A stretch of DNA of 64,000 nucleotides from a virus. Positions 37,283 through 45,477 of the stretch are shown here, in pieces. Numbering within the stretch: the stretch's first letter is position 1; every line of letters begins with the position of its first letter. The translations under genes and the position numbers were made by a program. The notes beneath the pieces are model-generated. The model ran no database searches. It saw nothing but the letters and a program-made list of their open reading frames with translations, and was not told the DNA's origin. Location of the stretch: positions 1-64,000 of IMG/VR virus record IMGVR_UViG_3300035698_011651; one strand, given 5' to 3'.

Positions 37283-38395
37283 ATGGACAATTTTTGTAAA
37301 GGCGCTGTGCGTATAGATATACAGGAAGAACCCGATAAGTGGGATAAATGGGTTAGGACTACATACCGTGAAGCATGGAAGATGACTAACAGTATGGAAG
37401 AGATCTCTAATATTGATAATGAGGTGATGATAGGGGATACACATGAGGATATTTTAGGCGAGCTGGAAGCTAGGTACTCAGCCCCTGACTACTGTACTTA
37501 CATACCGCATGGTTACACGCGCCACGAGGGGCGTAAGTATAATAGCAGGATAAACTGTATTTTAGTGTCGAAGCTTCCTACATTTGTCGGCGGTGGTACT
37601 GAGCCGGAAGCGGAGTATGATGCGCTGTTAAATACCGTACGCCAGCTTGGTAAGGTAAATATCACTAGGGATATGTATAAACATTTATCTGGTGTGAACG
37701 GGTGGATAGCTGATTGGGAGTGTTCGGCTTCTGTTGCTAAGGATATTACGTTTAGGCCCCCGAGGGCTTTAAAGGATATGGGGCTAGTGTTAGTGAATGC
37801 CAGGCTTGCAAAGTCTTTAAATACTAAAGTTAGTAATTTGTTAGAGAAGAAACGCATTAAGCTGGAGGCGCAGAAGGAGTCTGACCGTAAACGGTTGAGG
37901 TGGGAGGCTGTTGTAACAGCGTCGAAAGCTGCTTCGGCTAATAGAATCGATAAGATTGCAGCGATACTGCAGTACGTCCGTCTGACTATATCAGAGATTA
38001 TTCCAACGTTTATATTGCGAGCTCATTGGCGTGATTCTACTATTAGTTATCATATGGATGAGGGTCAGTATGTTTCAACTTTGCAGGATACTTTGAAAAT
38101 ACTTAGGGAGATTGGCGGCGGGCGCAGTAAAATACGTAATAATTATTGGTCACGTAAAGTGTGTTATGGCGGGGGCAAGGCCATGGCTACGGTACGCAAG
38201 TCCATATGTACATTGGCTATGGATAGGAAGTTGTATCTTAAGGCTGGAAGTAACGGCGTGCCGTTTGTTATAAGTTATAATACAGACAAAGATGACTCTA
38301 AAGTAAGTTTACAGGATATTGAAGCGTTTAAGTGGTTTGGTAAATGGCTTGAAGGTGAGCATGCTTTCATAAAGAAAGGTGGTAAGAAGCGATGA
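37283..38395 (+). CDS. Unknown basic protein
   Basis: 370 residues. ATG 37283 follows GGAGGA; an in-frame TTG 3 bases earlier is too close to it. Residues about 180-225 form a Lys/Arg-rich helix, and the C-terminal third contains a GGGRSK-type turn and ends in a run of basic residues (KKGGKKR). The basic character fits nucleic-acid binding. No family recognised. It is the first gene after a terminator without an evident promoter of its own, so some read-through is likely. It overlaps the next gene by 4 bases (ATGA). Confidence 0.7.
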   Translation: MDNFCKGAVRIDIQEEPDKWDKWVRTTYREAWKMTNSMEEISNIDNEVMIGDTHEDILGELEARYSAPDYCTYIPHGYTRHEGRKYNSRINCILVSKLPTFVGGGTEPEAEYDALLNTVRQLGKVNITRDMYKHLSGVNGWIADWECSASVAKDITFRPPRALKDMGLVLVNARLAKSLNTKVSNLLEKKRIKLEAQKESDRKRLRWEAVVTASKAASANRIDKIAAILQYVRLTISEIIPTFILRAHWRDSTISYHMDEGQYVSTLQDTLKILREIGGGRSKIRNNYWSRKVCYGGGKAMATVRKSICTLAMDRKLYLKAGSNGVPFVISYNTDKDDSKVSLQDIEAFKWFGKWLEGEHAFIKKGGKKR

Positions 38396-39153
38396 TAAAT
38401 GTATGTGGTGGTAATTTAACAATCGAGGATCTTGAGGGCATAGAGATTACTGGGCCGAAGAGTGCTGGTCCAAGATGGAAGGGTGTAGATCATCATACTT
38501 TGGCACGGTCTGTGGAGGGTGCTTTGGGTAGCAGGGATATACAGGTGGCTAGGTCGGTATGGTCTTTAAGTAATGATAGACAGGACCTGTTTGGCGGCTT
38601 TGACGTCACTCTTCCTGACCGCTATGGTATTCCGGAGCCAGAGGGTATGAAGTATGCTTTGGGGATACGCAGCTCTAATGCGCAGCGTTACGCCATTAAG
38701 ATGGCTGTGGGCGGTACTGTTATGGTGTGTTCCAACGGTGTAATAACCGGGGAGTTTGTGCTTAGTAAGAAGCATACACTCAACCTGGATGTTAATAGTG
38801 CTGTTAATAACGGGGTTGAGCGATGGCTCGGCGATATCCGTAACGTGTCTGGTACTGTGGACGCTATGAAGGGTATGTTTCTTTCTAGCAGACGTAAGGA
38901 TCATCTTCTTATGGAAGCAGCCAGGCGCGGTATGATGGCGTGGGGACACGTAGGTTTGGTTGACAAAGAATATAGTCAACCTTCATTTAAGGAGTTTGAA
39001 GGGCAGAATGCGTGGAGCTTGTATAATGCGTATACTCAAGTTATGTCTGCTCCTATAGGTGCAGAAGGTAGTGAGCGCCCCAGGCTTAGCCCCAACCGTC
39101 AAATGGATGGCATGAATGGCATGCGTTCATTGTTGCTGCAAGAAGCAGCATAA
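38392..39153 (+). CDS. DUF932-like phage/plasmid protein
   Basis: 253 residues, start overlapping the preceding stop as ATGA. The central part reads LGIRSSNAQRYAIKMAVGG followed by a V(C)SNGVITGEF and a KKHT motif, which is the signature arrangement I associate with DUF932 (phage/plasmid-related TIGR03299 group), a family common on mobile elements with no settled function. The length is within the usual range of shorter members. Identification is from memory of the motif pattern, so moderate. Confidence 0.6.
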   Translation: MINVCGGNLTIEDLEGIEITGPKSAGPRWKGVDHHTLARSVEGALGSRDIQVARSVWSLSNDRQDLFGGFDVTLPDRYGIPEPEGMKYALGIRSSNAQRYAIKMAVGGTVMVCSNGVITGEFVLSKKHTLNLDVNSAVNNGVERWLGDIRNVSGTVDAMKGMFLSSRRKDHLLMEAARRGMMAWGHVGLVDKEYSQPSFKEFEGQNAWSLYNAYTQVMSAPIGAEGSERPRLSPNRQMDGMNGMRSLLLQEAA

Positions 39154-39177
39154 TTTTGTTGTTGATTTGTAGAGAGA

Positions 39178-39207
39178 CTCCTCTTACAATTTTTATTGTA
39201 GGAGGAG
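39178..39207 (+). promoter_or_regulatory. 13-bp hairpin that sequesters the next ribosome site
   Basis: CTCCTCTTACAAT pairs along its whole length with ATTGTAGGAGGAG (one G-T pair) around a TTTT loop. The 3' strand is the GGAGGAG Shine-Dalgarno of the gene starting at 39211, so the folded RNA would block its initiation. No T tract follows, so it does not look like a terminator. Confidence 0.65.
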
Positions 39208-39210
39208 CTC

Positions 39211-39720
39211 ATGTCTAATAGTATGTCACTACGTTATGGTATATTGTTTTGTGTGTTTGTGTTTGGCTGCAGCTTTGGGTTGATTTTTGGCAAGCGTATA
39301 CACAAGTTCATTAGCGGACCTATCGTTGAGATGGCTGATCATGGCGGGACAGCTGATCTAGCTGCCGCTGCTGGACCGCCTACAGACCTTAAAAAGTATT
39401 CCGGGGAGTTCTATAATATAACCATACCTGTGTTTAAGGAGTCACGTTTAACATCGGTGCTTGTGGCTGAGAAGGCGTACCGTAAAGGTATCGGTCCGTT
39501 ATGTTTTGAGAAGCCTATCCTTACTAGGTTATCAGAGGATGGCAAGACTATTATCAACAAGGCCAGTTCTGATTGGGGATGGATAGAGCTGTCTACAGCA
39601 AGCGATGAAATGGACATTAGCAGCCTGGAGTTTAGGGGGCACGTCAAAGTATGTCAGTATCATGATCCAGCGGAGACTAAACGTGCACATAGGGATAGTA
39701 CCAAGCATACGGGGCGCTGA
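39211..39720 (+). CDS. Membrane-anchored protein of unknown function
   Basis: 169 residues. Residues about 9-27 form one hydrophobic helix after a short polar N-terminus, then a soluble domain follows, so it is probably a single-pass protein with its bulk outside the cytoplasm (inferred orientation). The GGAGGAG ribosome site is only 3 bases from the ATG and lies inside a strong hairpin, so translation is likely controlled or low. It overlaps the following glycosyltransferase gene by 38 bases. Confidence 0.65.
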   Translation: MSNSMSLRYGILFCVFVFGCSFGLIFGKRIHKFISGPIVEMADHGGTADLAAAAGPPTDLKKYSGEFYNITIPVFKESRLTSVLVAEKAYRKGIGPLCFEKPILTRLSEDGKTIINKASSDWGWIELSTASDEMDISSLEFRGHVKVCQYHDPAETKRAHRDSTKHTGR

Positions 39721-40618
39721 ATACTCTTACAGCGCCGGCTCTAGGGCGTATGCGTTAATCAGGAATATATCGTTCTGCTCGTTGTACAAAGAGGGTGTAC
39801 AATATGATGCCGTATTGCTTCAGAAAGTTTTTGACTGCCGGCTAATTCGTAGGATAAAGGCTGCTGGAGCTAAGTGCATAGTAGATACTTGCAACTTTAA
39901 AGAGCGCACACCCGGGGAGACCAAGGCGCTTTTGGACACAGACGTAGTAACAGTACCAACTGAGACTATGCGTAACTATATACGCAGTAAGCATTTAGTG
40001 AAGCCAATACACACAGCTCCAGATGTACATGAGTATTCAATGGACTGGCCGCTGGCAGCCCCAGCGGCCAGGACTGTTGTAGTGCCCGGGACTTATTATA
40101 ATGTGTTACGTGTTAAGGGGTTACATAGTGTCCTTGAGGGGGCAGATAAGGTTGTAATAGTTACTAACCCTGAAAAGAAGTACCAGGATTTGGCAGAACG
40201 CGAGCTTAGACCTATTTTTAGAGATCAGCTAGAAATAAGATCGTGGACTTGGGATACGTTAGCGAGTAGTCTTATGGATGCAGCTGTGGCGCTTGTATTG
40301 TATCGAACAAGTGAAGAGGCTCGATATAAGAGTTGTAATAGAACATCCTTGGCGCTGCATATGGGAATACCAGTAGTAACAGAGGACAACCCGGAGGTAC
40401 GTGAACTTTCAGTTGGTACAGGTGGGGTATTCTTTTATGATGCTGCCTGTGGAAATGAATCAATACGTGGCGCGATTGATAAGGCGTTCGTGTGTTCAGG
40501 TAGGTGGGCTACAGGAACTCATAAAGAATGTGTTCGTACATATGTAAAAGAATGCAAATATGGAATGACGGCGGCTGCGGAGACGTGGACCGGTATCTTT
40601 CAGAGGTACTTCAATTAG
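39683..40618 (+). CDS. GT-B-like glycosyltransferase
   Basis: 311 residues from GTG 39683, chosen because GGAG lies 7 bases upstream and the protein then begins MHIGIVPS, a typical first strand of a Rossmann-like GT-B fold. An upstream in-frame ATG would extend it further into the previous gene. The second half has the GT family 1/4-like donor-site pattern: a strand with VVVPGTYYN, a DAAVALVLYR stretch, then LALHMGIPVVTEDNPEVREL. The sugar donor and acceptor are unknown. A radical SAM gene follows after 11 bases, and GT9-like and methyltransferase-like genes lie downstream, suggesting glycan or surface modification. Confidence 0.65.
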   Translation: MHIGIVPSIRGAEYSYSAGSRAYALIRNISFCSLYKEGVQYDAVLLQKVFDCRLIRRIKAAGAKCIVDTCNFKERTPGETKALLDTDVVTVPTETMRNYIRSKHLVKPIHTAPDVHEYSMDWPLAAPAARTVVVPGTYYNVLRVKGLHSVLEGADKVVIVTNPEKKYQDLAERELRPIFRDQLEIRSWTWDTLASSLMDAAVALVLYRTSEEARYKSCNRTSLALHMGIPVVTEDNPEVRELSVGTGGVFFYDAACGNESIRGAIDKAFVCSGRWATGTHKECVRTYVKECKYGMTAAAETWTGIFQRYFN

Positions 40619-40629
40619 CAGGAGATTGT

Positions 40630-41673
40630 ATGGATATCTTTGTAGTCGACAAACTATTGTGGCACGGTGATAAGGTGCGCGCATGGCAGCAGGGAGAGAA
40701 CGCATACCCTGTAACCGTGGAGGTAGACCTTACCGGGGCTTGCAATAGTCACTGCCCGAGATGTGCCGGCGGAGAGCGGCGCGGCAAGTTGGATTCAGAG
40801 ACAGTCAGAGGGGTTATTGACGATTTGGCAGAGAACGGCGCCCGCGCTGTAATATTCACTGGTGGCGGGGAGCCTACTTTACATGAAGATCTTCATACAC
40901 TCATGGCTTATGTGCGCAGTAAGGATATGGATTGTTCTTTGATCACTAATGGAGTATTTATGTCTGACGACCAGGTTCACGCCGTTGCTAGATACTGCAC
41001 TTGGGTGCGTGTGAGCTTAGATGCCGGGGGCCCTTCCGGCTATAAACACAGTCACGGAGGATCTGAAGAAGAATTTAATAGTGTTGTTGCTAATATTGGA
41101 CGTCTTGTCGGGGCTAAGAAGTCTCAGGAGTCTAAATGCACTATTGGCGTTGGATTTCTTGTAGATAACGATGTGCTAGATGAGATGATTGAAGCTGCTA
41201 AGCTGTGTAACTCGTTGGAGGTAGATTATTTACAATATAGGCCTTACTACATAGGAGGATGGTTTGATGGTCCGGAGTCTATAAACATTGAAAAATATAG
41301 TTATTTGTTTGAGACTGCCAGGAAGCTACAGACTGATAAATTTAACACACTTCATAGCGGGCCGAAGTTTGATAAAATAGCGTCTGGCGACATACGCAGG
41401 GGTTATACAGTATGTCACGGGCAGCAGTTCTGCGCGGTTATAACGGCAACTGGTGATGTTGCTTTGTGCTGCGTTCTGCGTGGAAAAGATAAGTTTGTCT
41501 TGGGTAATATTAAAGATACTACTTTCAAAGACATATGGAACGGGGAACGTAGGCGGTATGTAATATCTAATTTAGATGTTTCAAAGGACTGTCCACCGCT
41601 GTGCAGGTGTGATGGGATAAATGAGATGCTGAAGGTTATGCAAGGCCAGCCAACTCATATAAACTTTTTGTAG
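40630..41673 (+). CDS. Radical SAM protein with SPASM-like C-terminus
   Basis: 347 residues from ATG 40630, preceded by AGGAG. C38, C42 and C45 form the CxxxCxxC motif that binds the SAM-cleaving 4Fe-4S cluster, and GGGEPT at 78-83 is the SAM-binding glycine motif. The C-terminal 90 residues hold further cysteines (a CHGQQFC pair, CC, and a closing CPPLCRC), the arrangement of a SPASM auxiliary-cluster domain. SPASM enzymes commonly modify peptides or carbohydrates; the substrate here is unknown. It lies directly after a glycosyltransferase, and no obvious precursor peptide gene is adjacent except the small proteins at 41682 and 41824. Confidence 0.88.
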   Translation: MDIFVVDKLLWHGDKVRAWQQGENAYPVTVEVDLTGACNSHCPRCAGGERRGKLDSETVRGVIDDLAENGARAVIFTGGGEPTLHEDLHTLMAYVRSKDMDCSLITNGVFMSDDQVHAVARYCTWVRVSLDAGGPSGYKHSHGGSEEEFNSVVANIGRLVGAKKSQESKCTIGVGFLVDNDVLDEMIEAAKLCNSLEVDYLQYRPYYIGGWFDGPESINIEKYSYLFETARKLQTDKFNTLHSGPKFDKIASGDIRRGYTVCHGQQFCAVITATGDVALCCVLRGKDKFVLGNIKDTTFKDIWNGERRRYVISNLDVSKDCPPLCRCDGINEMLKVMQGQPTHINFL

Positions 41674-41681
41674 GAGTATTA

Positions 41682-41963
41682 ATGCGGACTATGTTGTTAT
41701 GTAGTATACTTGGGGTGTTTTGTCTATGTTCTAGTGGCTGCATTTTATTGTTTAGCACGTTAATGGCTATAGATAATGCTAAGCGCCAGGATATTAGTGA
41801 TAGCTCTAAGGAAGGTAATAATAATGAGTGCATCAAATCAGATACCAGAGGAGGCGTGCTACCTGTGCGGGGTGGAAGTACCGACGAACGGTACACAGCT
41901 CCCGATATGCGACAAGTGTCTGGAGACGGAGAAGTTGCTGAAAAGAGCATTAAAACTGAATAA
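41682..41963 (+). CDS. Small membrane protein overlapping the next gene
   Basis: 93 residues, ATG preceded by GGAG. Residues about 3-29 are hydrophobic and Cys-rich (LCSSGC), probably a membrane anchor; it is not a clean lipobox because the -3 residue is Ser. The remainder is polar and disordered. The last 140 bases overlap the zinc-knuckle gene at 41824 in another frame. Both have ribosome sites, so both may be real. Confidence 0.5.
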   Translation: MRTMLLCSILGVFCLCSSGCILLFSTLMAIDNAKRQDISDSSKEGNNNECIKSDTRGGVLPVRGGSTDERYTAPDMRQVSGDGEVAEKSIKTE

Positions 41964-42009
41964 GTGGAAAAATAAGATTATAGAGATGTTAAAGGGGCAA
42001 TACACATGA
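41824..42009 (+). CDS. 61-residue double CxxC zinc-knuckle protein
   Basis: ATG 41824 follows AAGGAAGG at good spacing. C12/C15 and C29/C32 form two CxxC knuckles, a likely treble-clef or ribbon zinc site, then a basic helix. Starts inside the preceding small membrane-protein gene in a different frame. Nucleic-acid binding is plausible; unproven. Confidence 0.6.
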   Translation: MSASNQIPEEACYLCGVEVPTNGTQLPICDKCLETEKLLKRALKLNKWKNKIIEMLKGQYT

Positions 42010-42034
42010 GACCTTCTACTATGTAGGAGTCGAG

Positions 42035-42562
42035 ATGCGCACCGAGAAGGTAAGGCTAGGCTCTAGAGTTTCGGTAACATCACCTAATAAACGCGTAGTT
42101 ATAGGTTTAGTAATGCATACTGGGCCTATCCGTAAGTACGGCAAAAGTATGGCGTATTTAGTGGTACGCGGAGAGCATAGATGGCTGAAAACGATAAGTC
42201 GCAGGGCCAAGGTGCTTGCTGATCCATCGTTTATCGGGGGCCACACTGTGTGGGCAAGTTCAAAGGCTATGGCGGCGTCATCTAGGCACAAGGACGGTCA
42301 ATCGTGCTTCTTAATGGATTCGTCTTTATGTAGCCGTGGCCAGCGTCCTATCTGTTTTAGGCAGTTACACGTCACACAGTATCATTATGATATATTGGCT
42401 GGTACAATAGCAGCCAGAGGGGATGAAACGTCCAGATCAAGGTTGAAGGCTTTGGACAGGATACTTATGATGCAGACCGTCCGCGCTAAATATGATGGTA
42501 ATCGAGCAGAAATAGATGAGTGGTCAGATTCTTTAGAAGTTGACACAGCTACCGCGGTTTAA
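42035..42562 (+). CDS. Unknown basic protein
   Basis: 175 residues, ATG preceded by TAGGAG. The N-terminal 75 residues look beta-rich (VRLGSRVSVTSP, then a short KOW/SH3-barrel-like run of strands), and the rest is helical. Several Arg/Lys residues suggest RNA or DNA contact, but I recognise no family. Confidence 0.65.
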   Translation: MRTEKVRLGSRVSVTSPNKRVVIGLVMHTGPIRKYGKSMAYLVVRGEHRWLKTISRRAKVLADPSFIGGHTVWASSKAMAASSRHKDGQSCFLMDSSLCSRGQRPICFRQLHVTQYHYDILAGTIAARGDETSRSRLKALDRILMMQTVRAKYDGNRAEIDEWSDSLEVDTATAV

Positions 42563-42608
42563 TATACTGTCAGTATCTAGGTATTATTTCTGTTTAGTAG
42601 GAGAGATT

Positions 42609-43055
42609 ATGGCAGACAACACTGTAGTAGAATTTGTTAAGAAAATGATAGGAAAATATGATATCCTATCGAAGATCGGTATAGCCGACGCCTCAGTAGG
42701 CCCTGAGGATTACAACAGGTTCGTAGCGTTTACTGCCCTAGCGCAGACCGTTGAAGATGAGACGAAGGACGGCCTTCAGCTGTCAGACCTTCCTAAAATC
42801 TTTGGTAAGGCGGTAGGGGCCTTGATGGCCATAGCTGAAAGCAGCAAGGTTGATGGGACCGACAAGAAGGTATTTGTTGTCAGTATGGCGAAGGAAGTTT
42901 ACCGCCTTATTGATAAGGGCGTGGCCGGAGACAAGAATCGAATCAATATTCCATTTATTCCTGAGCCCTGGGAAACTAGGATCGAGATGAAGATTCTGGA
43001 CTTGGTAGTTGGCTTTGGGGTAGAAACAGCCTGCAAGTATATAAAAAAAGATTAA
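42609..43055 (+). CDS. Unknown small helical protein
   Basis: 148 residues from ATG 42609, chosen for the GGAGAG site just upstream; the frame is open further back but without a ribosome site. It is helical and acidic, with no cysteines of note except one near the end. It is the last gene before the tandem hairpins at 43067..43127, so it ends the operon. Confidence 0.65.
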   Translation: MADNTVVEFVKKMIGKYDILSKIGIADASVGPEDYNRFVAFTALAQTVEDETKDGLQLSDLPKIFGKAVGALMAIAESSKVDGTDKKVFVVSMAKEVYRLIDKGVAGDKNRINIPFIPEPWETRIEMKILDLVVGFGVETACKYIKKD

Positions 43056-43066
43056 TCCCTTTCGCT

Positions 43067-43086
43067 CGCAGTGCTCCCCCACTGCG
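43067..43086 (+). other. Hairpin preceding terminator
   Basis: CGCAGTG and CACTGCG pair around a 6-base C-rich loop. No T tract of its own; it lies 13 bases ahead of the terminator at 43100 and may stabilise the transcript end. Confidence 0.6.
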
Positions 43087-43099
43087 TCCGTTCCCTGGT

Positions 43100-43127
43100 G
43101 AGCCCGGTTTCGGCCGGGCTCATTTTA
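43100..43127 (+). terminator. Rho-independent terminator
   Basis: GAGCCCGG and CCGGGCTC pair around TTTCGG, extended by a T-A pair and followed by TTTTA. It separates the radical SAM operon from the strong promoter at 43142. Confidence 0.85.
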
Positions 43128-43141
43128 TTCTAAAATAGTTG

Positions 43142-43169
43142 TTGACAAATCAACTTTGATCTGTATTAT
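43142..43169 (+). promoter_or_regulatory. Sigma70-type promoter
   Basis: Perfect -35 TTGACA (43142..43147), 16-base spacer, -10 TATTAT (43164..43169, five of six consensus bases) preceded by TG. It lies just after a terminator and 40 bases before the next gene, in an A/T-rich gap. It is the best promoter in the arm and implies use of a host-type sigma70 polymerase for this operon. Confidence 0.8.
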
Positions 43170-43207
43170 TACTATAGTAAATAAAATTTCCCAAGTATGT
43201 TCTAGCT

Positions 43208-43639
43208 ATGAGGCTGTTTATGGGGAAGCTGGAAGACTCTTATATCGCATTTTCCGCTAAGGATGTAGCAGGGTTAATAGCCCGCGCCGCCGTTATTGGT
43301 GATGACGTGCTGTGGCTTATACTAAGTGATGAGTGCCATCTACGTCTACCGTCAGACGACACACCGTTACTCCCCATAAGAATTGATCTGGGCAACATTA
43401 AAATACTTGATTCTAAATTAAATTCAAAGGTTGAAATATTTGAATTACATGATAGAGTGTTACGGGAGATAAGAACTTGTGCAGCTGATCTCTCTCTTGG
43501 CGATATGGCTGAGTTTGGGATTGTGTTTAATATTGATGAAGAGTTTCAGTTACGGCTGTATCATTTGCCATATTTCTTTAGGGGTGATCCTGAAGTATTA
43601 TTTGAGCTAAATGGCATATTAGATATTGATGGATTATGA
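43208..43639 (+). CDS. Unknown acidic protein
   Basis: 143 residues, first gene after the strong promoter. The ATG at 43208 has no clear ribosome site; ATG 43220 four codons later, with GAGG in front, may be the real start. The product is acidic, alpha/beta, with no recognised motif. Confidence 0.65.
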   Translation: MRLFMGKLEDSYIAFSAKDVAGLIARAAVIGDDVLWLILSDECHLRLPSDDTPLLPIRIDLGNIKILDSKLNSKVEIFELHDRVLREIRTCAADLSLGDMAEFGIVFNIDEEFQLRLYHLPYFFRGDPEVLFELNGILDIDGL

Positions 43640-43649
43640 GGGAGAGGTT

Positions 43650-43910
43650 ATGAAATATTTAGTAGTTGCGTATACCGAGGCTCCGACAGTAACAACGGCG
43701 CACACAGTAACTCCAAGGTCTAGGTGGGGGTACATGACTATTAAGGGGGCAGAACTTCTTTACAAATATAAAAACGAGGTCGATACCCTTCTTAAGAGTA
43801 CGTTTGGGGAGATGAAGGTATTTATTTTCTTACCAGACGGTACGGTGGGGGAGAGTAAGGTGTGTGCACTGCAAGAGGTGTCACCATTTGTTATGTATAA
43901 GGGGGAATGA
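43650..43910 (+). CDS. Unknown 86-residue protein
   Basis: ATG 43650 follows AGGGAGAGG; upstream in-frame starts lie inside the previous gene and lack a site. The product begins MKYLVVAYTEAP and is beta-rich. Its stop overlaps the next start (ATGA). Confidence 0.6.
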   Translation: MKYLVVAYTEAPTVTTAHTVTPRSRWGYMTIKGAELLYKYKNEVDTLLKSTFGEMKVFIFLPDGTVGESKVCALQEVSPFVMYKGE

Positions 43911-44278
43911 CCGTGGGTGAAATAGTAGATATTAGTGGTAAGAAGTTTGATGATAATGCGGAACCGACTGCCTACGCTGAGGGTTGTCCAGTCACAAAGG
44001 TATATTGTGATGAGGTTGGAATAGTGTGCTACGAACGGGAGGGGGCTGCGTCTATTCCACTTGGGTCTACTCCAGGCGCCAGCAGGCTAGCTGCGCTTAG
44101 ACGCTGTGATGCTCTTTTAGAGTATTGTAAGCATAACTCGAATACCCCTTCAGAGTACACCACAAAACGGACTACGAGGATATCCCCTTATGGTAAGGGG
44201 GTGACATACGCTGAATTGGCAGACCAGACGATGGCGGCATGTAAGACGTCTAAAGTCACTAGGCATAAGAGGAGATAA
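43907..44278 (+). CDS. Unknown Cys-containing basic protein
   Basis: 123 residues, ATGA-coupled to the preceding gene with AAGGGGG as ribosome site. Six cysteines are scattered in the N-terminal two thirds, and the last 20 residues are rich in Lys/Arg (ends HKRR). No family recognised. Confidence 0.6.
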   Translation: MTVGEIVDISGKKFDDNAEPTAYAEGCPVTKVYCDEVGIVCYEREGAASIPLGSTPGASRLAALRRCDALLEYCKHNSNTPSEYTTKRTTRISPYGKGVTYAELADQTMAACKTSKVTRHKRR

Positions 44279-44283
44279 GTACA

Positions 44284-44841
44284 ATGAGTGATCGTTATGA
44301 AAGAGGGCGGTACAGCCACACCCGTAAGTTGTTCAAGGAAACCGCGCCATCGGTTGTTAACGAGATCATAGACCTTCCACCTATTCCAGAGGACGTGGTA
44401 ATTCCGTTGACAGTTCCTGACAACGATGTTTCTCCTGGAGACCTCGAGCCGATTAAGCTGGTGCCGGAGAAAGAGAAGGTCCCCACCGAGACTATATTGG
44501 ATAAGAAGATAAAAGAGGTGCAGAAGGACATGGAGCGCAGGAATGCACCACAGGAGGAAGTGAGGCCCGAGGAGCCTGAAGAGTCTGAGGAGATTGGAGA
44601 GCCTAAGGAGCCTGAGGGGCCTGAGACTGCGCAGATTGGCATAACTTCGGAGGAAATAACGGAGATGTCTGAAGGCTTGGAGGCTAAGGCAGCTCCGGTT
44701 GAAGAGCCCAAGTCCGAGCCTGGAGTGATAACCCCTCCATCAACTAATATACCGCCACCTAGCGAGCTTAATGCTTTCTTCGACGATGGCTTCACAGTTA
44801 GCGGGGCAGGCGGGGCCGCAGGCAGCGGGACTGGTGGATGA
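44284..44841 (+). CDS. Pro/Glu-rich, probably disordered protein
   Basis: 185 residues after a GGAG site. The middle (about 60-150) consists of Glu/Pro/Lys repeats of the EEPEESEE and EPKEPEGPE kind, and the tail is Gly/Ala-rich. Such sequence is likely unstructured, serving as a linker or scaffold. Function unknown. Confidence 0.65.
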   Translation: MSDRYERGRYSHTRKLFKETAPSVVNEIIDLPPIPEDVVIPLTVPDNDVSPGDLEPIKLVPEKEKVPTETILDKKIKEVQKDMERRNAPQEEVRPEEPEESEEIGEPKEPEGPETAQIGITSEEITEMSEGLEAKAAPVEEPKSEPGVITPPSTNIPPPSELNAFFDDGFTVSGAGGAAGSGTGG

Positions 44842-44853
44842 TAGGAAAATAAA

Positions 44854-45477
44854 ATGAATAGATCAAAGATTATAAATTTCTTGATTTCATTGTATGGGTA
44901 TGAATCGTATCTGGAGATTGGTGTACGGAAGTTAATTGTTAATTTCAACAAGGTAGTATGTAAGTTGAAGCATGGTATTGACCCTAATCCCAAGGCTAAG
45001 GCTACATACGTTATGACGTCTAATAGTTTTTTTAAGGGTCTTGATAAGGCTATAAAATATGATCTAATCTTTATAGACGGTATGCACACTGAGGAATCGG
45101 CATATGAGGATGTGCTAAACTCGTTGGATCACTTGTCCGATAACGGCACTATTGTGATGCACGATTGCAACCCGGTGGATGAACATCGGCAGAGATCTTA
45201 CGAGAAATACAGACGTTCCGGGGGGCACTGGAACGGCACCGTGTGGCGAGCATTTGTAAAGCTGCGTGTTAGGCGTCCAGACCTGGCTATGTACACTGTA
45301 AATACGGATGAGGGCGTTGGCATTATACGTATTGGGACTCAAGCGGTGCTGTCCTGCGATCTTAACAGTCTGGATTATAATATGTTTGCTAAGAACCGTG
45401 TAAATATGTTAAAGCTTGTTAAAGTTGATACGTTTAAGAAGATGGAAGTAAGCAGACGGGACTCACAGGCTACATGA
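44854..45477 (+). CDS. SAM-dependent methyltransferase-like protein (Methyltransf_24 type)
   Basis: 207 residues. YLEIGVRK near residue 20 is the motif I glycine region, GIDPNP near 41 the acidic end of strand 2, and DLIFIDGMHTEESAYEDVL (about 70-90) followed by an NGTIVMHDCNP strand is the pattern of the TylF/Methyltransf_24-like class I fold. The motif I lacks one usual glycine. The acceptor is unknown. It overlaps the GT9-like gene that follows by 4 bases (ATGA), so the two products probably act on the same glycan or small molecule. Confidence 0.72.
   Translation: MNRSKIINFLISLYGYESYLEIGVRKLIVNFNKVVCKLKHGIDPNPKAKATYVMTSNSFFKGLDKAIKYDLIFIDGMHTEESAYEDVLNSLDHLSDNGTIVMHDCNPVDEHRQRSYEKYRRSGGHWNGTVWRAFVKLRVRRPDLAMYTVNTDEGVGIIRIGTQAVLSCDLNSLDYNMFAKNRVNMLKLVKVDTFKKMEVSRRDSQAT

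Noticed and set aside
41682-41963. Lipoprotein signal
   Set aside because: LCSSGC resembles a lipobox but has Ser at the -3 position and is inside a longer hydrophobic helix.
44295-45089. 264-codon minus-strand open frame opposite the Pro/Glu-rich gene (also 21660..22454 +)
   Set aside because: It is antisense to two better-supported genes, has no ribosome site, and its Ser/Gly-rich product is what the reverse of a Glu/Pro-rich gene gives.
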